Shown: positions 43,296 through 51,108 of the stretch, in pieces
Layout of the letters: each line of letters begins with the position of its first letter
Numbering within the stretch: position 1 is the first letter of the stretch
Assembly (NCBI GenBank): GCA_900544965.1
Contig: UQXE01000009.1
Coordinates: 1 to 54,166 of the forward strand
Length of the DNA: 54,166 nucleotides
Direction of reading: 5' to 3'
Origin: an uncultured Eubacteriales bacterium
GTDB lineage: Bacteria; Bacillota; Clostridia; Christensenellales; CAG-138
Position numbers and translations under genes: made by a program
Notes under the pieces: model-generated
What the model was told of the DNA's origin: nothing
What the model saw: the letters and a program-made list of their open reading frames with translations, nothing else
Databases searched by the model: none

Positions 43296-45770
43296 CTATT
43301 TACATTTCATTTTCTTACGAAGGTTGAAATACGCGAATGTGCTCAAAGCGATGGTAAGCGACAGCGCGATCACCTCTGATCCGATTCCGCCCCGAGCGGG
43401 CAGCAGCAGGCTCATGCCGCCGACCGGCAAGGCGAGCGACAGATAGCGGAACGGCTCCAAGCCCATATAGAGGAATAGCAGAGATGGCAGCAGCAAGATT
43501 CCGCTGGCGGCGATATACGCCACCTCCATCCGCTTGGCATGGGCGGAAACCAGCAGCGCCAGCATGGCGCAGCCGAATAGGGCGGCCCACCGGGCAAGAT
43601 ACAGCAATATCAGGAAGCCGCCGATCCCGCAGGGGAACGGGAAATTTTCCAGCATAGCGAGGTTTTGTATCGGTGCCGAAAGCGTCGCGGTAGAGTATCC
43701 GCCGAAAAATGCGTGAAGCTCCAACCCGCAGAGTGTCGCCCATATGCCAGTTGTCAGAATAGCCGCCAGCGCGATTTTTCCGCGCAGCAGGATACCCCGT
43801 CCGCGTCCGGTAGAGGCGAGCAGGTTTGCCATGCCGGATTGTTCCTCATAGGCCATGCACCCGGCCAGCAGCAAGGCCAGAGTAAGCAGCGCCACCATAG
43901 CGGCCTTTTGCTGGTTCTCCTGCGCCGATTCTCCATAAACGCTCTGATATGGCGTGTCCTCCACAAGCCAAGGAGTAAAGCCCTTTTGTGCGCCCTGTTC
44001 CCGCAGGGCTTCCGTGCGCTCGCGCACCGTGCGCAGGCCGTCGAGCTTTATCTTTGCCGCCTCGCCCTCGCGGGCGTAAATATCAAACTGAGGGTATTCC
44101 ATCTCGCCGCGCTCATACTGTTCCTTCGCGGTTTGAAACGCGGCGATTGCCTCGTCCAGCCCCGCCTGTATCTCGTCCAGCCGCTGGAATGTGCCGTCGG
44201 TGACGATTCCTTCCAGTTCGGCGGTATACTGCCGGGCGGCAGCCTCCGACGCGCTGTTTACCGGAACCGTGGCCGTGAAGGATAGCCCCGCTGCCAGATA
44301 GGCGAATAAGAGCACCACCACGAAACCCTTTTGAATAAGCAGCGTCTTGTGCAGCTCCATCCCCAAGAGGCAAAGATGCCGCAGCCCCTTGTCCGTTATG
44401 CTGTTTAGCCGGTAGGCGATCCGCCCCAGCAGGTCTTTACCCGCCGCTGGCTTTTTGTGGCAGTGGATGGCGATACAAACCGTTGTCAGCAATATGCCCA
44501 AGGGAAGCATAGCAAGCTGGGAGATGCTCCGAATCCCCAGTGGGAAGCCGAACAGGTCAATGTTTAAGTAATTCGTGTAGAAGTCGGAAAGGCTGATGTA
44601 GGTAAAAATGTTGAAGTATTTGAAGGCGTTGAGGAAGCTCTGCACCGGCAGGAAGGTATAAAGGCTGTATTCCGCCACCAAGACTCCCGCCGCCACAATG
44701 ATGGTATACTTCACATTGTTGATCGCCGTGAGCAGGAGCCACAGGAGCAGGGCTACAAAGCAGGCTACCGCTATCCGCAAGAGCATATACTGGGTCAAAA
44801 ACTGTCCCACCGTACAGGGCAGCGGCAGCTTGCCCAGCACCTCCACCGATTGCGCGGCCCGCCCCAAATCCTCCAGCCCGCCATACAGGGAGAAGCCAAG
44901 AAGCAGGTTTGTCCCATAGAAAAGCAGCACGCTTACCGCCGATATGCCGAATAGGATGCCCGCGCGCCGGAGCGCCAGCCGCAGGCGGCCATGGGGAGAA
45001 GCGTGTACCACGCTCCACAATCCCTTCTTTCGTTCCTCCAAAAAGGAAATGCAGATCAGGGCCAAGACCGCCAGAAGGAGATAGTCGGTTATGGCAAAGC
45101 CCATAAAAGCGTCCACCGCGCCGTCCGCGCCGAGTTCCAGTGATACGCCTTCCAGCCCGCCAAATTCCTCCGCTGTTTTGATGATATTGCGGCTGGAAAA
45201 GCTGTTCGGGTCGTTGAAGATGGATAAAGACAGCATACTCTCTTTGTTTGCCTGTATGGAGGCCAGATAGTCGCCATAGCCGCTCAAATAGGAGATTTGC
45301 CGCAAAAGGTTGTCCGCCGCCACATAGTCGAGGCGCGCCTGATCCAGATTGACCGCGCCGTTTTCAAGCTGTCGTATCAGCTCCGGCTGTTCCTCGCGGT
45401 ATTTTTGCAAGGCTTCCTGTCCGAACATACCGCCGTCCGTTTCCAAAAGCTCGGCAGCCTCGAAGATATTATTTAACCGGGTTCTTTCCCGCTCCAAGGT
45501 TTCCGCCGCTTCGGGCAAAGGCATGGCCTTGTATTTTGCCAGCCATTTTTGATAAACCGCATAGCTCTCCGCGCCATCAGCCTTTGCCTGACCGCCTTCA
45601 AACGCCCCGCCGAATCCAACGGATATGGTGCCGGTGGACGGGCCGGACAGGTCAAGGCCAAAGTCCCGCTCCGTCTGCGCGTTATAGAATAAAATCCCAT
45701 TGATTAGGAAAATCAGCAGGAGGCCCAACACCAAGCGGCGGTTGCTGAATATGCGTTTTAACTCTTTCAT
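43296..45770 (-). CDS. Large ABC transporter permease with internal duplication
   Basis: An 824-residue membrane protein, probably 12 helices in two similar halves. Each half starts with a helix (residues about 12-28 and 380s-400s), has a long extracytoplasmic helical loop rich in Glu/Ala/Gln (about 45-220 and 480-620) and ends with a membrane bundle; the halves share an EERKKGLWSVVHASPHGR / EEQSGMANLLASTGRGRG element near the cytoplasmic end. This fits fused ABC-2-type permeases. Start ATG 45770 is set by GGAGGC; ten nt after the ATPase stop. With the ATPase and lipoprotein it probably exports or senses a peptide or drug. Exact substrate unknown. Confidence 0.83.
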   Translation of the reverse strand: MKELKRIFSNRRLVLGLLLIFLINGILFYNAQTERDFGLDLSGPSTGTISVGFGGAFEGGQAKADGAESYAVYQKWLAKYKAMPLPEAAETLERERTRLNNIFEAAELLETDGGMFGQEALQKYREEQPELIRQLENGAVNLDQARLDYVAADNLLRQISYLSGYGDYLASIQANKESMLSLSIFNDPNSFSSRNIIKTAEEFGGLEGVSLELGADGAVDAFMGFAITDYLLLAVLALICISFLEERKKGLWSVVHASPHGRLRLALRRAGILFGISAVSVLLFYGTNLLLGFSLYGGLEDLGRAAQSVEVLGKLPLPCTVGQFLTQYMLLRIAVACFVALLLWLLLTAINNVKYTIIVAAGVLVAEYSLYTFLPVQSFLNAFKYFNIFTYISLSDFYTNYLNIDLFGFPLGIRSISQLAMLPLGILLTTVCIAIHCHKKPAAGKDLLGRIAYRLNSITDKGLRHLCLLGMELHKTLLIQKGFVVVLLFAYLAAGLSFTATVPVNSASEAAARQYTAELEGIVTDGTFQRLDEIQAGLDEAIAAFQTAKEQYERGEMEYPQFDIYAREGEAAKIKLDGLRTVRERTEALREQGAQKGFTPWLVEDTPYQSVYGESAQENQQKAAMVALLTLALLLAGCMAYEEQSGMANLLASTGRGRGILLRGKIALAAILTTGIWATLCGLELHAFFGGYSTATLSAPIQNLAMLENFPFPCGIGGFLILLYLARWAALFGCAMLALLVSAHAKRMEVAYIAASGILLLPSLLFLYMGLEPFRYLSLALPVGGMSLLLPARGGIGSEVIALSLTIALSTFAYFNLRKKMKCK

Positions 45771-45780
45771 GCCGCGCCTC

Positions 45781-46644
45781 CTATTCTCCGAGATAGTAGA
45801 GGTAAACATCCTCCAACGTCAGATGATCCTCCACGAATTGACCCTCGGCGGGGAGGGTGTCGCCGATTACCCGCACCCAAGTTTCGCCCCGCCGCTGGAA
45901 CACATTGCCCACCTTGTACCGCTCCTGCATATTCTCTAAATCCTCCGGCGCGCAGGGCAGCTCCTTCACCTTATCCGCGACGCTCTCCACCAAATCGTAG
46001 GGCGCGCCCATGCCGACCATGCAGCCCTTTTTCATCATCAGGATTTGGTCGGAAATGGATTCGATGTCGCTTACAACATGCGTCGCCAGCAGGATGATCC
46101 GGTCGCGGGAGAAGGCGGAAATAAAGTTGCGGATGCGGATGCGCTCCTTCGGATCAAGGCCAGCGGTAGGCTCGTCCAGTATCACCACCTTCGGGTCGCC
46201 CAAAAGCGCCTGCGCCAGAAGGACGCGCTGCTTCATGCCGCCCGAATAGCCGCCCAGCTTTTTGTGCCGTACATGGGAAAGACTGGTTATATCCAGCAGC
46301 TTGTCGATCTCCGCCGCCGCTTGGCGCTTGGGAAGCCCTTTCAAATCCGCCATGTAATAGAGAAAGGTCTGCGCCGTCATATGTTCATAGAACCCCTGCT
46401 GCTGGGGCATATACCCCAGCAGCCCGCGAAACTTCTGGCCCAGCGTGAGAATGTCCGTGCCATTCCAGAGGATTTCGCCGCCGTCCCGTTTCAGGTTGTC
46501 GGTGAGTAGGTTCATCATGGTGCTTTTACCCGCGCCGTTTGCGCCCAAGATGCCGTAGATGCCCGGCTCGAAGGTGATGGAGAGGTCATTGAGGGCGGCC
46601 TGTTTTCCGTATTGCTTTTTAAGGTTTTTGATTTCTAATTTCAT
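45781..46644 (-). CDS. ABC transporter ATP-binding protein
   Basis: A 287-residue ATPase of the bacitracin/CcmA-like drug group. Walker A GANGAGKSTMMN, Q-loop YMPQQQGFYEHM, signature GYSGGMKQRVLLAQAL, Walker B VVILDEPTAGLD, H-loop ATHVV. All motifs intact. The C-terminal extension (VGMGAPYDLVESV onward) is the usual accessory part. The ribosome site is GGGAGG. It energises the permease just downstream. Confidence 0.94.
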   Translation of the reverse strand: MKLEIKNLKKQYGKQAALNDLSITFEPGIYGILGANGAGKSTMMNLLTDNLKRDGGEILWNGTDILTLGQKFRGLLGYMPQQQGFYEHMTAQTFLYYMADLKGLPKRQAAAEIDKLLDITSLSHVRHKKLGGYSGGMKQRVLLAQALLGDPKVVILDEPTAGLDPKERIRIRNFISAFSRDRIILLATHVVSDIESISDQILMMKKGCMVGMGAPYDLVESVADKVKELPCAPEDLENMQERYKVGNVFQRRGETWVRVIGDTLPAEGQFVEDHLTLEDVYLYYLGE

Positions 46645-46658
46645 GTTCCACTCCTCCC

Positions 46659-47978
46659 TTAACCGTAATATCCAGTCCAGTCGAGCAGCGAGATCGCGCC
46701 CGTGTCAAGGTCGATATAGGCGAGGCGCTCTTTGTTTGATGACTCCTGTGCGTTAGGTGCTACATCAGATACTTTCGTATCCCCATAGACAAACATGAAC
46801 AGCTTGCCCTCGCTGGCCCACAGCATTTGAATGTTGCTGACGGATTTTAGGTGTTTCTCCAAGTCTTTCAGCGAAAACTCTTTGAGCAGGTTGCCGTCAT
46901 AGTCATACATAAAGATGGTATCTGCTTTGGTCTTATCCCTGTCAAACAGGCTTTCCAGATAATCCGGGTAGTCGTTGACGATAAAGATGTTATCGTCATT
47001 GAAAATAGCAAAGCCGGATTCGGGAATTTTCTCGCCGACAGCCGCCACGCGCTCATTTTTACCGCCGTTTAGATCATTACGCCACAGGTCGTTGCCGGGG
47101 AGATAGAAATAGAGGCTGCCGTCCTTGATATACCAGCCGCAGGGATATGTCCCTGTACGAATAAGCGAAACACCCGTGGTTTCCCATTTGCCGACCTCGG
47201 AAGCGTCGGGGATTTGCCACACCTGCTTAAATTCTTTTGAGGTTGTGTCGTAGCAAAACAGGGTGTCCTTTTGCGTTCCATCCTTTTGATTAATATTTCC
47301 CATAAAGTAGATTTTGTCGCCCTCGGCGCTAAACTTCCAGTAGATTCCGTCACCGTTATCGACCGTACCAGACTCTTTGTTTTTTACTTCTCCATAGAGC
47401 TTTGTAGCTTTGCTTACATCCGAGCCTAACGGAGCCATATACACCGCGCCAGCGTAATTGAAGTACACAACGCCTCTGTGAACGATTGCCTCGCAGGGTT
47501 TCCAATCGCTTTGTTTTTGCTGCTGTAAGGCTTGTACGTCCTTGCGGCTTGTTCCGTCCGTATTCATGGAGAAAAGGGTCATAAGCCCAGAAGCGCCATT
47601 GTCGTTGTCGGAATTGTCAAAAAACACTTTGCCGTCGCTGTAATTTAGAGAGCTGGTATTCACCCAAGCATTGCAGGTGGGATCAGCATGTTTGCAATCC
47701 GGCTTTCCGCATAGCACCGTTGTTTTAACGGATTCCTTGTCAATGTAGTAAAGCAGACCGTTATACTGGAAATACCAGCCTGTTTCCGTTTCGCACATGG
47801 GGCCGAGCTTAAACCAATCCGCCGTTTTCATGTGCTGCTGGAAATCCGTGGAGAGCGCCGAGCCATTGCCGCCAGATTGTGCCGGGGGTAACTTGCCACC
47901 GCCAGTTCCATTGTCGCCGCAGGCCGCCAAGCTGAACAGCATAGCGCCCGCCAGTAAAGTCACAAGTAGTTTTTTCAT
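46659..47978 (-). CDS. Secreted lipoprotein with beta-propeller-like repeats
   Basis: A 439-residue lipoprotein. The signal MKKLLVTLLAGAMLFSLAAC ends in a lipobox with Cys20. The rest has repeated short blocks of the type GVVYFNYAGAVYMAPLG and KLFMFVYGD, like DUF5050/TolB-type propellers, and a CGKPDCKHADPTCNA cysteine cluster near residues 90-104. It may be a surface sensor or ligand-binding partner of the ABC transporter; that is inferred from the operon. The promoter is the two-component target site at 48039-48071. Confidence 0.8.
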   Translation of the reverse strand: MKKLLVTLLAGAMLFSLAACGDNGTGGGKLPPAQSGGNGSALSTDFQQHMKTADWFKLGPMCETETGWYFQYNGLLYYIDKESVKTTVLCGKPDCKHADPTCNAWVNTSSLNYSDGKVFFDNSDNDNGASGLMTLFSMNTDGTSRKDVQALQQQKQSDWKPCEAIVHRGVVYFNYAGAVYMAPLGSDVSKATKLYGEVKNKESGTVDNGDGIYWKFSAEGDKIYFMGNINQKDGTQKDTLFCYDTTSKEFKQVWQIPDASEVGKWETTGVSLIRTGTYPCGWYIKDGSLYFYLPGNDLWRNDLNGGKNERVAAVGEKIPESGFAIFNDDNIFIVNDYPDYLESLFDRDKTKADTIFMYDYDGNLLKEFSLKDLEKHLKSVSNIQMLWASEGKLFMFVYGDTKVSDVAPNAQESSNKERLAYIDLDTGAISLLDWTGYYG

Positions 47979-48005
47979 GTTTGATTTGCCTCCTTAAAAT
48001 AAAAT

Positions 48006-48038
48006 AATCGTGCAACCGGGGCTTCCGGCTACACGATT
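48006..48038 (-). terminator. Terminator of the two-component operon, overlapped by the lipoprotein promoter
   Basis: AATCGTG (48006-48012) pairs with CACGATT (48032-48038) around an inner CCGG/CCGG stem with mismatches; on the minus strand a T-rich tract (ATTTTATTTTAA) follows. Transcription from the promoter at 48044-48039 would start near 48032, inside the hairpin, and would lack its first arm. Confidence 0.55.
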
Positions 48039-48071
48039 AGCTTAATGGGCAATTCTAAATTGTTTCTAAAA
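48039..48071 (-). promoter_or_regulatory. Response-regulator site and promoter of the lipoprotein-ABC operon
   Basis: Direct repeats of TTTCTAAA type (48053-48059 and 48063-48070, 11 bp apart) lie two bases plus GGGC away from -10 TAAGCT (48044-48039). The same 24-bp block stands in front of the response regulator gene with the same spacing, and no -35 is needed, as in PhoB/OmpR class II promoters. Confidence 0.7.
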
Positions 48072-48098
48072 CGGGGGAAGATTTTATACAGGAAAGGG

Positions 48099-49292
48099 CT
48101 ATTCTTTTGCCGTCCCAAATTGAGCGGTTATCTTTGCTCCGCCACCGGCTGCGTTCTCCAATCGGAGTTCGCCGCCATGCTTTTCACATAGCGTCCGGCA
48201 GATGTGCAGTCCAAGGCCAAAGTGATACTCTTGCTTTTCGTTTTGACCGCTGTAATAGGGATGGGAAGCCTTTAATAAATCCCGATCTGAAAAGCCTTTG
48301 CCGTCGTCCGTCACGGTTATGGAAAAGCTGCTGATCCCACAGGTACAGCGGATGGCAACCGAGGATTTAGCGAAGCGGGTGGCGTTGCTCAGTAAATTCT
48401 CATAAACCTGTACCACAGCGGATGTGTCGAGATATAGAGTTTTGCTCGTAATGGGGGCCTCAAACGCGCAGGACAGACCGCACCCTTTACAGAGGATTTC
48501 CGCCGACTCGCGCAGATGCCCCAAAAAATCCCCAGCGGCAACCGCTTCTTTCTGGATGGATAAGTCCTCCAGCTTCTGCACGGTATTCATGCTGTGCACA
48601 AACTGTTCCAGCCGCGAAACATGGGAGGACATGGTTTTGACCGTATCGTATACCTCCTCGGGCGGCAGCTTTCCCTCGGGCAGATATTTGAGCAGCATAT
48701 CGGTGTAGCCTTTCAAAACGGCAATCGGCGTTCTCAGGTCGTGGGTATAGGCGTCATTGAGCTGCTTACGCTCGTCGATCATATGGAGCATTTTCTGATT
48801 ATTCTCGTCCAGCGCGTTCCTCATCTTTTCAAAAGCCACGCACAGCTTTGCCATTTCATCCGAGCCGGGATAGTCCAGCGTAAAATCAAGCTCCTGCTCC
48901 GCAATGCGTTCGGAGGCATTATTCAAAAGGGATAAAGGTCTTTTGAGTTTAGTAAAATAGAAAAACAGTCCCCCCGCCGCAATGCAGACAGAGTACCAGA
49001 AAAAAGATGCATACTTTTGAATGAATTTATATGCGTGATATGATCTCATGTCTTCCTTTGAATAGTCCTCATAATGGAAATCGACATTCCATCGAATGGT
49101 CACATCGTCCGTCTCTGACCCTTCGGCAATTTCTCCAGTAATATACCGGTTTTGAATGATGCTGATATTTTCAGAGGCCATTTTAGATGTGTAATTAGAA
49201 GCAAATGTAGCAATCAGCAGAGCCGCCACCATGATTATAAACAGCGCCAGCCATAGGGGGATACTCTGATACCATTTCTTTATTTTGTCCAT
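48099..49292 (-). CDS. Sensor histidine kinase
   Basis: A 397-residue membrane kinase. Two membrane helices (about 14-33 and 95-115) frame a short extracytoplasmic part; a HAMP-like segment follows. The H-box is DAYTHDLRTPIAVLKG with the phospho-His, N-box VYENLLSNATRF, G1 box DDGKGFSD and G2 HFGLGLHICRTL. It overlaps the response regulator stop by 13 bases, and ATG 49292 is the best start. Together they form the two-component system for the lipoprotein-ABC operon. Confidence 0.92.
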   Translation of the reverse strand: MDKIKKWYQSIPLWLALFIIMVAALLIATFASNYTSKMASENISIIQNRYITGEIAEGSETDDVTIRWNVDFHYEDYSKEDMRSYHAYKFIQKYASFFWYSVCIAAGGLFFYFTKLKRPLSLLNNASERIAEQELDFTLDYPGSDEMAKLCVAFEKMRNALDENNQKMLHMIDERKQLNDAYTHDLRTPIAVLKGYTDMLLKYLPEGKLPPEEVYDTVKTMSSHVSRLEQFVHSMNTVQKLEDLSIQKEAVAAGDFLGHLRESAEILCKGCGLSCAFEAPITSKTLYLDTSAVVQVYENLLSNATRFAKSSVAIRCTCGISSFSITVTDDGKGFSDRDLLKASHPYYSGQNEKQEYHFGLGLHICRTLCEKHGGELRLENAAGGGAKITAQFGTAKE

Positions 49293-49957
49293 TTGTACCC
49301 GCACCCCCAAACCGTCTGAATATAGGGCTTGCAGCCTGCCTCCGCAAACTTGGCGCGGATTTTGCTGACATGCTCCATAATAACGCCCATATCCGCCTCG
49401 CTGTCGATGTCCCATATACGCTCATAAATCCGATCCTTGCTGAATAGCTGGCCGGGATAGGAGGAAAGAAGCTCAATGATTTCAAATTCCCGATTCTGAA
49501 AGGGAATTTGTTGGCCTTTGAAATATACCGCCTGTGCCGAGTAATCAATTATCAAATCGTCATCAAACTTTGTGCGGACGATATTTCCGGCCCGCCGCTC
49601 CTCTCGCCTGAGATGGGCTTCCACCCGCGCGCCCAGCTCGTCCATAGAGAAAGGCTTGACAATGTAATCGTCGCCGCCCACCGCAAAGCCCTTCAATTTG
49701 TCCTTGTCCTCAATGCGGGCGGTTAGAAACAGGATGGGGCAGGAAACGAAGTCCCGAATCCGGCTGCAAACCTCAATCCCGTCAATATCAGGCATATTGA
49801 TGTCTAACAGAATGAGGTCGGGTTGCTTTCCGGCCTTTTCAATCGCTTGCAGGCCATTCTCCGCGACCATCACATAATAGCCGCCCAGCTCAAAATATCG
49901 CTTTAACATAGCAACCATGTCCTGCTCGTCGTCTACAATCAAAAGTTTCTTTTCCAT
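49280..49957 (-). CDS. OmpR-family response regulator
   Basis: A 225-residue transcription factor. Receiver domain with IVDDEQDMV acidic pair, LILLDINMPDIDG (phospho-Asp), LTARIEDKDK and VKPFS (Lys). The C-terminal winged helix has NREFEIIELLSSYPGQLFSKDRIYERIW, then YIQTVWGCGYKW. Start at 49957 with AAAGAGG. Its own promoter carries the direct repeats at 49993-50011, so it is probably autoregulated. Confidence 0.95.
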   Translation of the reverse strand: MEKKLLIVDDEQDMVAMLKRYFELGGYYVMVAENGLQAIEKAGKQPDLILLDINMPDIDGIEVCSRIRDFVSCPILFLTARIEDKDKLKGFAVGGDDYIVKPFSMDELGARVEAHLRREERRAGNIVRTKFDDDLIIDYSAQAVYFKGQQIPFQNREFEIIELLSSYPGQLFSKDRIYERIWDIDSEADMGVIMEHVSKIRAKFAEAGCKPYIQTVWGCGYKWTK

Positions 49958-49979
49958 GATGCAAACCTCTTTTGCACTC

Positions 49980-50011
49980 AGTTTAGAGGGCATTTCTAAA
50001 TTATTTCTAAA
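49980..50011 (-). promoter_or_regulatory. Response-regulator site and promoter of the two-component operon
   Basis: Direct repeats TTTCTAAA (49993-50000 and 50004-50011), 11 bp apart; -10 TAAACT (49985-49980) two bases beyond the shared GGG. It matches the site at 48047-48070 in 22 of 24 positions. It overlaps the end of the small HTH gene. Confidence 0.7.
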
Positions 50012-50183
50012 CTCGTCGCTTTTTTCTCAAATCAGCGGGCTTTTCCGCGTCCTTGGGGATGGCCCAAGCGTGGCCGAACCGGAGCGCGCCCTCAATGCGA
50101 TTTTCCTCGCAGAGCTTTTGAATCCGCCGCTCCGAAATCCCCCATTTTTCCGCTGCTTGCTGTACCGATATATAGTCAAACAT
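50007..50183 (-). CDS. Small helix-turn-helix protein (excisionase-like)
   Basis: A 58-residue protein, MFDYISVQQAAEKWGISERR at the N-terminus, then IQKLCEENRIEGALRFGHAWAIP: the MerR/excisionase-type HTH_17 fold seen in helper proteins of integrative elements. Very good ribosome site (AAAAAGGAGGGGCC). Stop TAG 50007-50009 lies inside the response regulator operator. It may be an Xis or a regulator; which cannot be decided. The DNA from 50184 to 50299 shows no gene. Confidence 0.82.
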   Translation of the reverse strand: MFDYISVQQAAEKWGISERRIQKLCEENRIEGALRFGHAWAIPKDAEKPADLRKKRRV

Positions 50184-50299
50184 ACGGCCCCTCCTTTTTG
50201 TTGGGTTTAGTCACATTATATGCGTAGAAACGAATAAAAGAAAGTCAGCGTCTATTAAACTTCCATGAATAAAAAAGAGGGAAATTTCTTTGAAAAAAG

Positions 50300-50340
50300 G
50301 CTTGCTTTTCCACCCGTGGTGCGTAAGCTGTGAGCCACAG
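50300..50340 (+). repeat. Copy 1 of a 41-bp structured repeat
   Basis: 38 of 41 bases match 51036-51076. It contains CACC-cgt-GGTG and CTGTGA-gcc-ACAG type hairpins and is enclosed by GGCTT (50299-50303) and AAGCC (50346-50350). It lies in the 5' leader of the next gene. Confidence 0.75.
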
Positions 50341-50439
50341 GCAAGAAGCCAGTACAAAAAACGAAAGGCAGGAATAGATTATAAAGACAGGAAAAATCAC
50401 GCGGTTCCGGTTTGCCTCATGGTAGAGGACGCGGAGGTC

Positions 50440-50955
50440 ATGTGGTACAAAAACATTGAGCTGCCGGACGCGCTCAAAGAAATCGAAATGAAGGACTTCC
50501 ACTTTAACGTACACATGGACGGAAAAATCACCTTTGAAATCCACTATGAGCAGGGCGCGCTACCGGATGTATTCCCTGAGCCGCGCGCCAGGAAGGCCAG
50601 AACCGCGAAGGCGGAGGTGCAGGCCGAGGAAGCGACGCAGGAGCCGACCGGGGAACCTGCCGAGGACGAGACGGAGGGCGAAAGCGAGCCTGCCGCAAGC
50701 GGCGACACACCCGCAGAGGAGTCTGAGGCTCCCGGCACCATGGAAATCGCCCTCAACCTTTCCGGTATCCGCCGCAAGGAGCTGGTGACGGCGGTGGGCG
50801 GCCTCACCGGCGCGAAGCCGGAGTACAAGGCGGCTCCCAGCTTCGCCTATGAAATCGGCGGCTACACCGTAGACAAGAACGGCACCTTGACCGGAGAGAG
50901 CAACCCGGCGCTGATCGCCGCGCTGGCGGAGCAGGGCTTCGCAGCAGCCGAATAA
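50440..50955 (+). CDS. Truncated conjugative-element protein with an acidic linker
   Basis: About 171 residues. The first part (MWYKNIELPDALKEIEMKDFHFNVHMDGKITFEIHY) and the last 75 (MEIALNLSGIRRKELVTAVG, then PSFAYEIGGYTVDKNGTLTG) resemble two sections of conserved 'virulence' or DUF-type proteins of Clostridial integrative elements; between them lies an acidic Glu/Ala/Pro linker. The order and shortness suggest a fusion or deletion product. Start uncertain: ATG 50440 has GGAGG just before; 50419 is another. Ends before a terminator at 50967-50989. Function unknown. Confidence 0.6.
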   Translation: MWYKNIELPDALKEIEMKDFHFNVHMDGKITFEIHYEQGALPDVFPEPRARKARTAKAEVQAEEATQEPTGEPAEDETEGESEPAASGDTPAEESEAPGTMEIALNLSGIRRKELVTAVGGLTGAKPEYKAAPSFAYEIGGYTVDKNGTLTGESNPALIAALAEQGFAAAE

Positions 50956-50966
50956 ACCAACCACCC

Positions 50967-50989
50967 AGCCCGCTTCGGCGGGGCTTTTT
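50967..50989 (+). terminator. Terminator with UUCG loop
   Basis: AGCCCGC, loop ttcg, GCGGGGCT, then five T. Follows the acidic-linker protein gene. Confidence 0.85.
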
Positions 50990-51009
50990 CATGCCTCCCG
51001 CCGTGAAAA

Positions 51010-51094
51010 TAAAGATATGTTTTAAGGCTTTTAGAGCTTGCTTTTTCACCCGTGGTGCGTAAGCTGTGACTCACAGAAATGAAACATATCTTTA
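51010..51094 (+). ncRNA. Candidate structured leader RNA (copy 2 of the 41-bp repeat inside a 13-bp stem)
   Basis: TAAAGATATGTTT (51010-51022) pairs perfectly with AAACATATCTTTA (51082-51094). Between them are the 41-bp repeat (51036-51076) and its two hairpins (CACC/GGTG and CTGTGA/TCACAG). The 3' arm ends at the AAGGAGG ribosome site of the SprT-like gene, so folding would block or expose it. Candidate only; could also be a protein-binding DNA site. Confidence 0.45.
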
Positions 51095-51108
51095 AGGAGG
51101 ACGCGACT

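Noticed and set aside
43296..49957. Lantibiotic or bacteriocin gene cluster
   Set aside because: Two-component system, ABC and lipoprotein are there, but no precursor peptide, modification enzyme or protease is seen; an immunity or sensing module fits better.
50245..50544. Minus-strand frame of 99 codons opposite the acidic-linker gene
   Set aside because: No ribosome site or recognisable motif; it is the shadow of the plus-strand gene and its leader.
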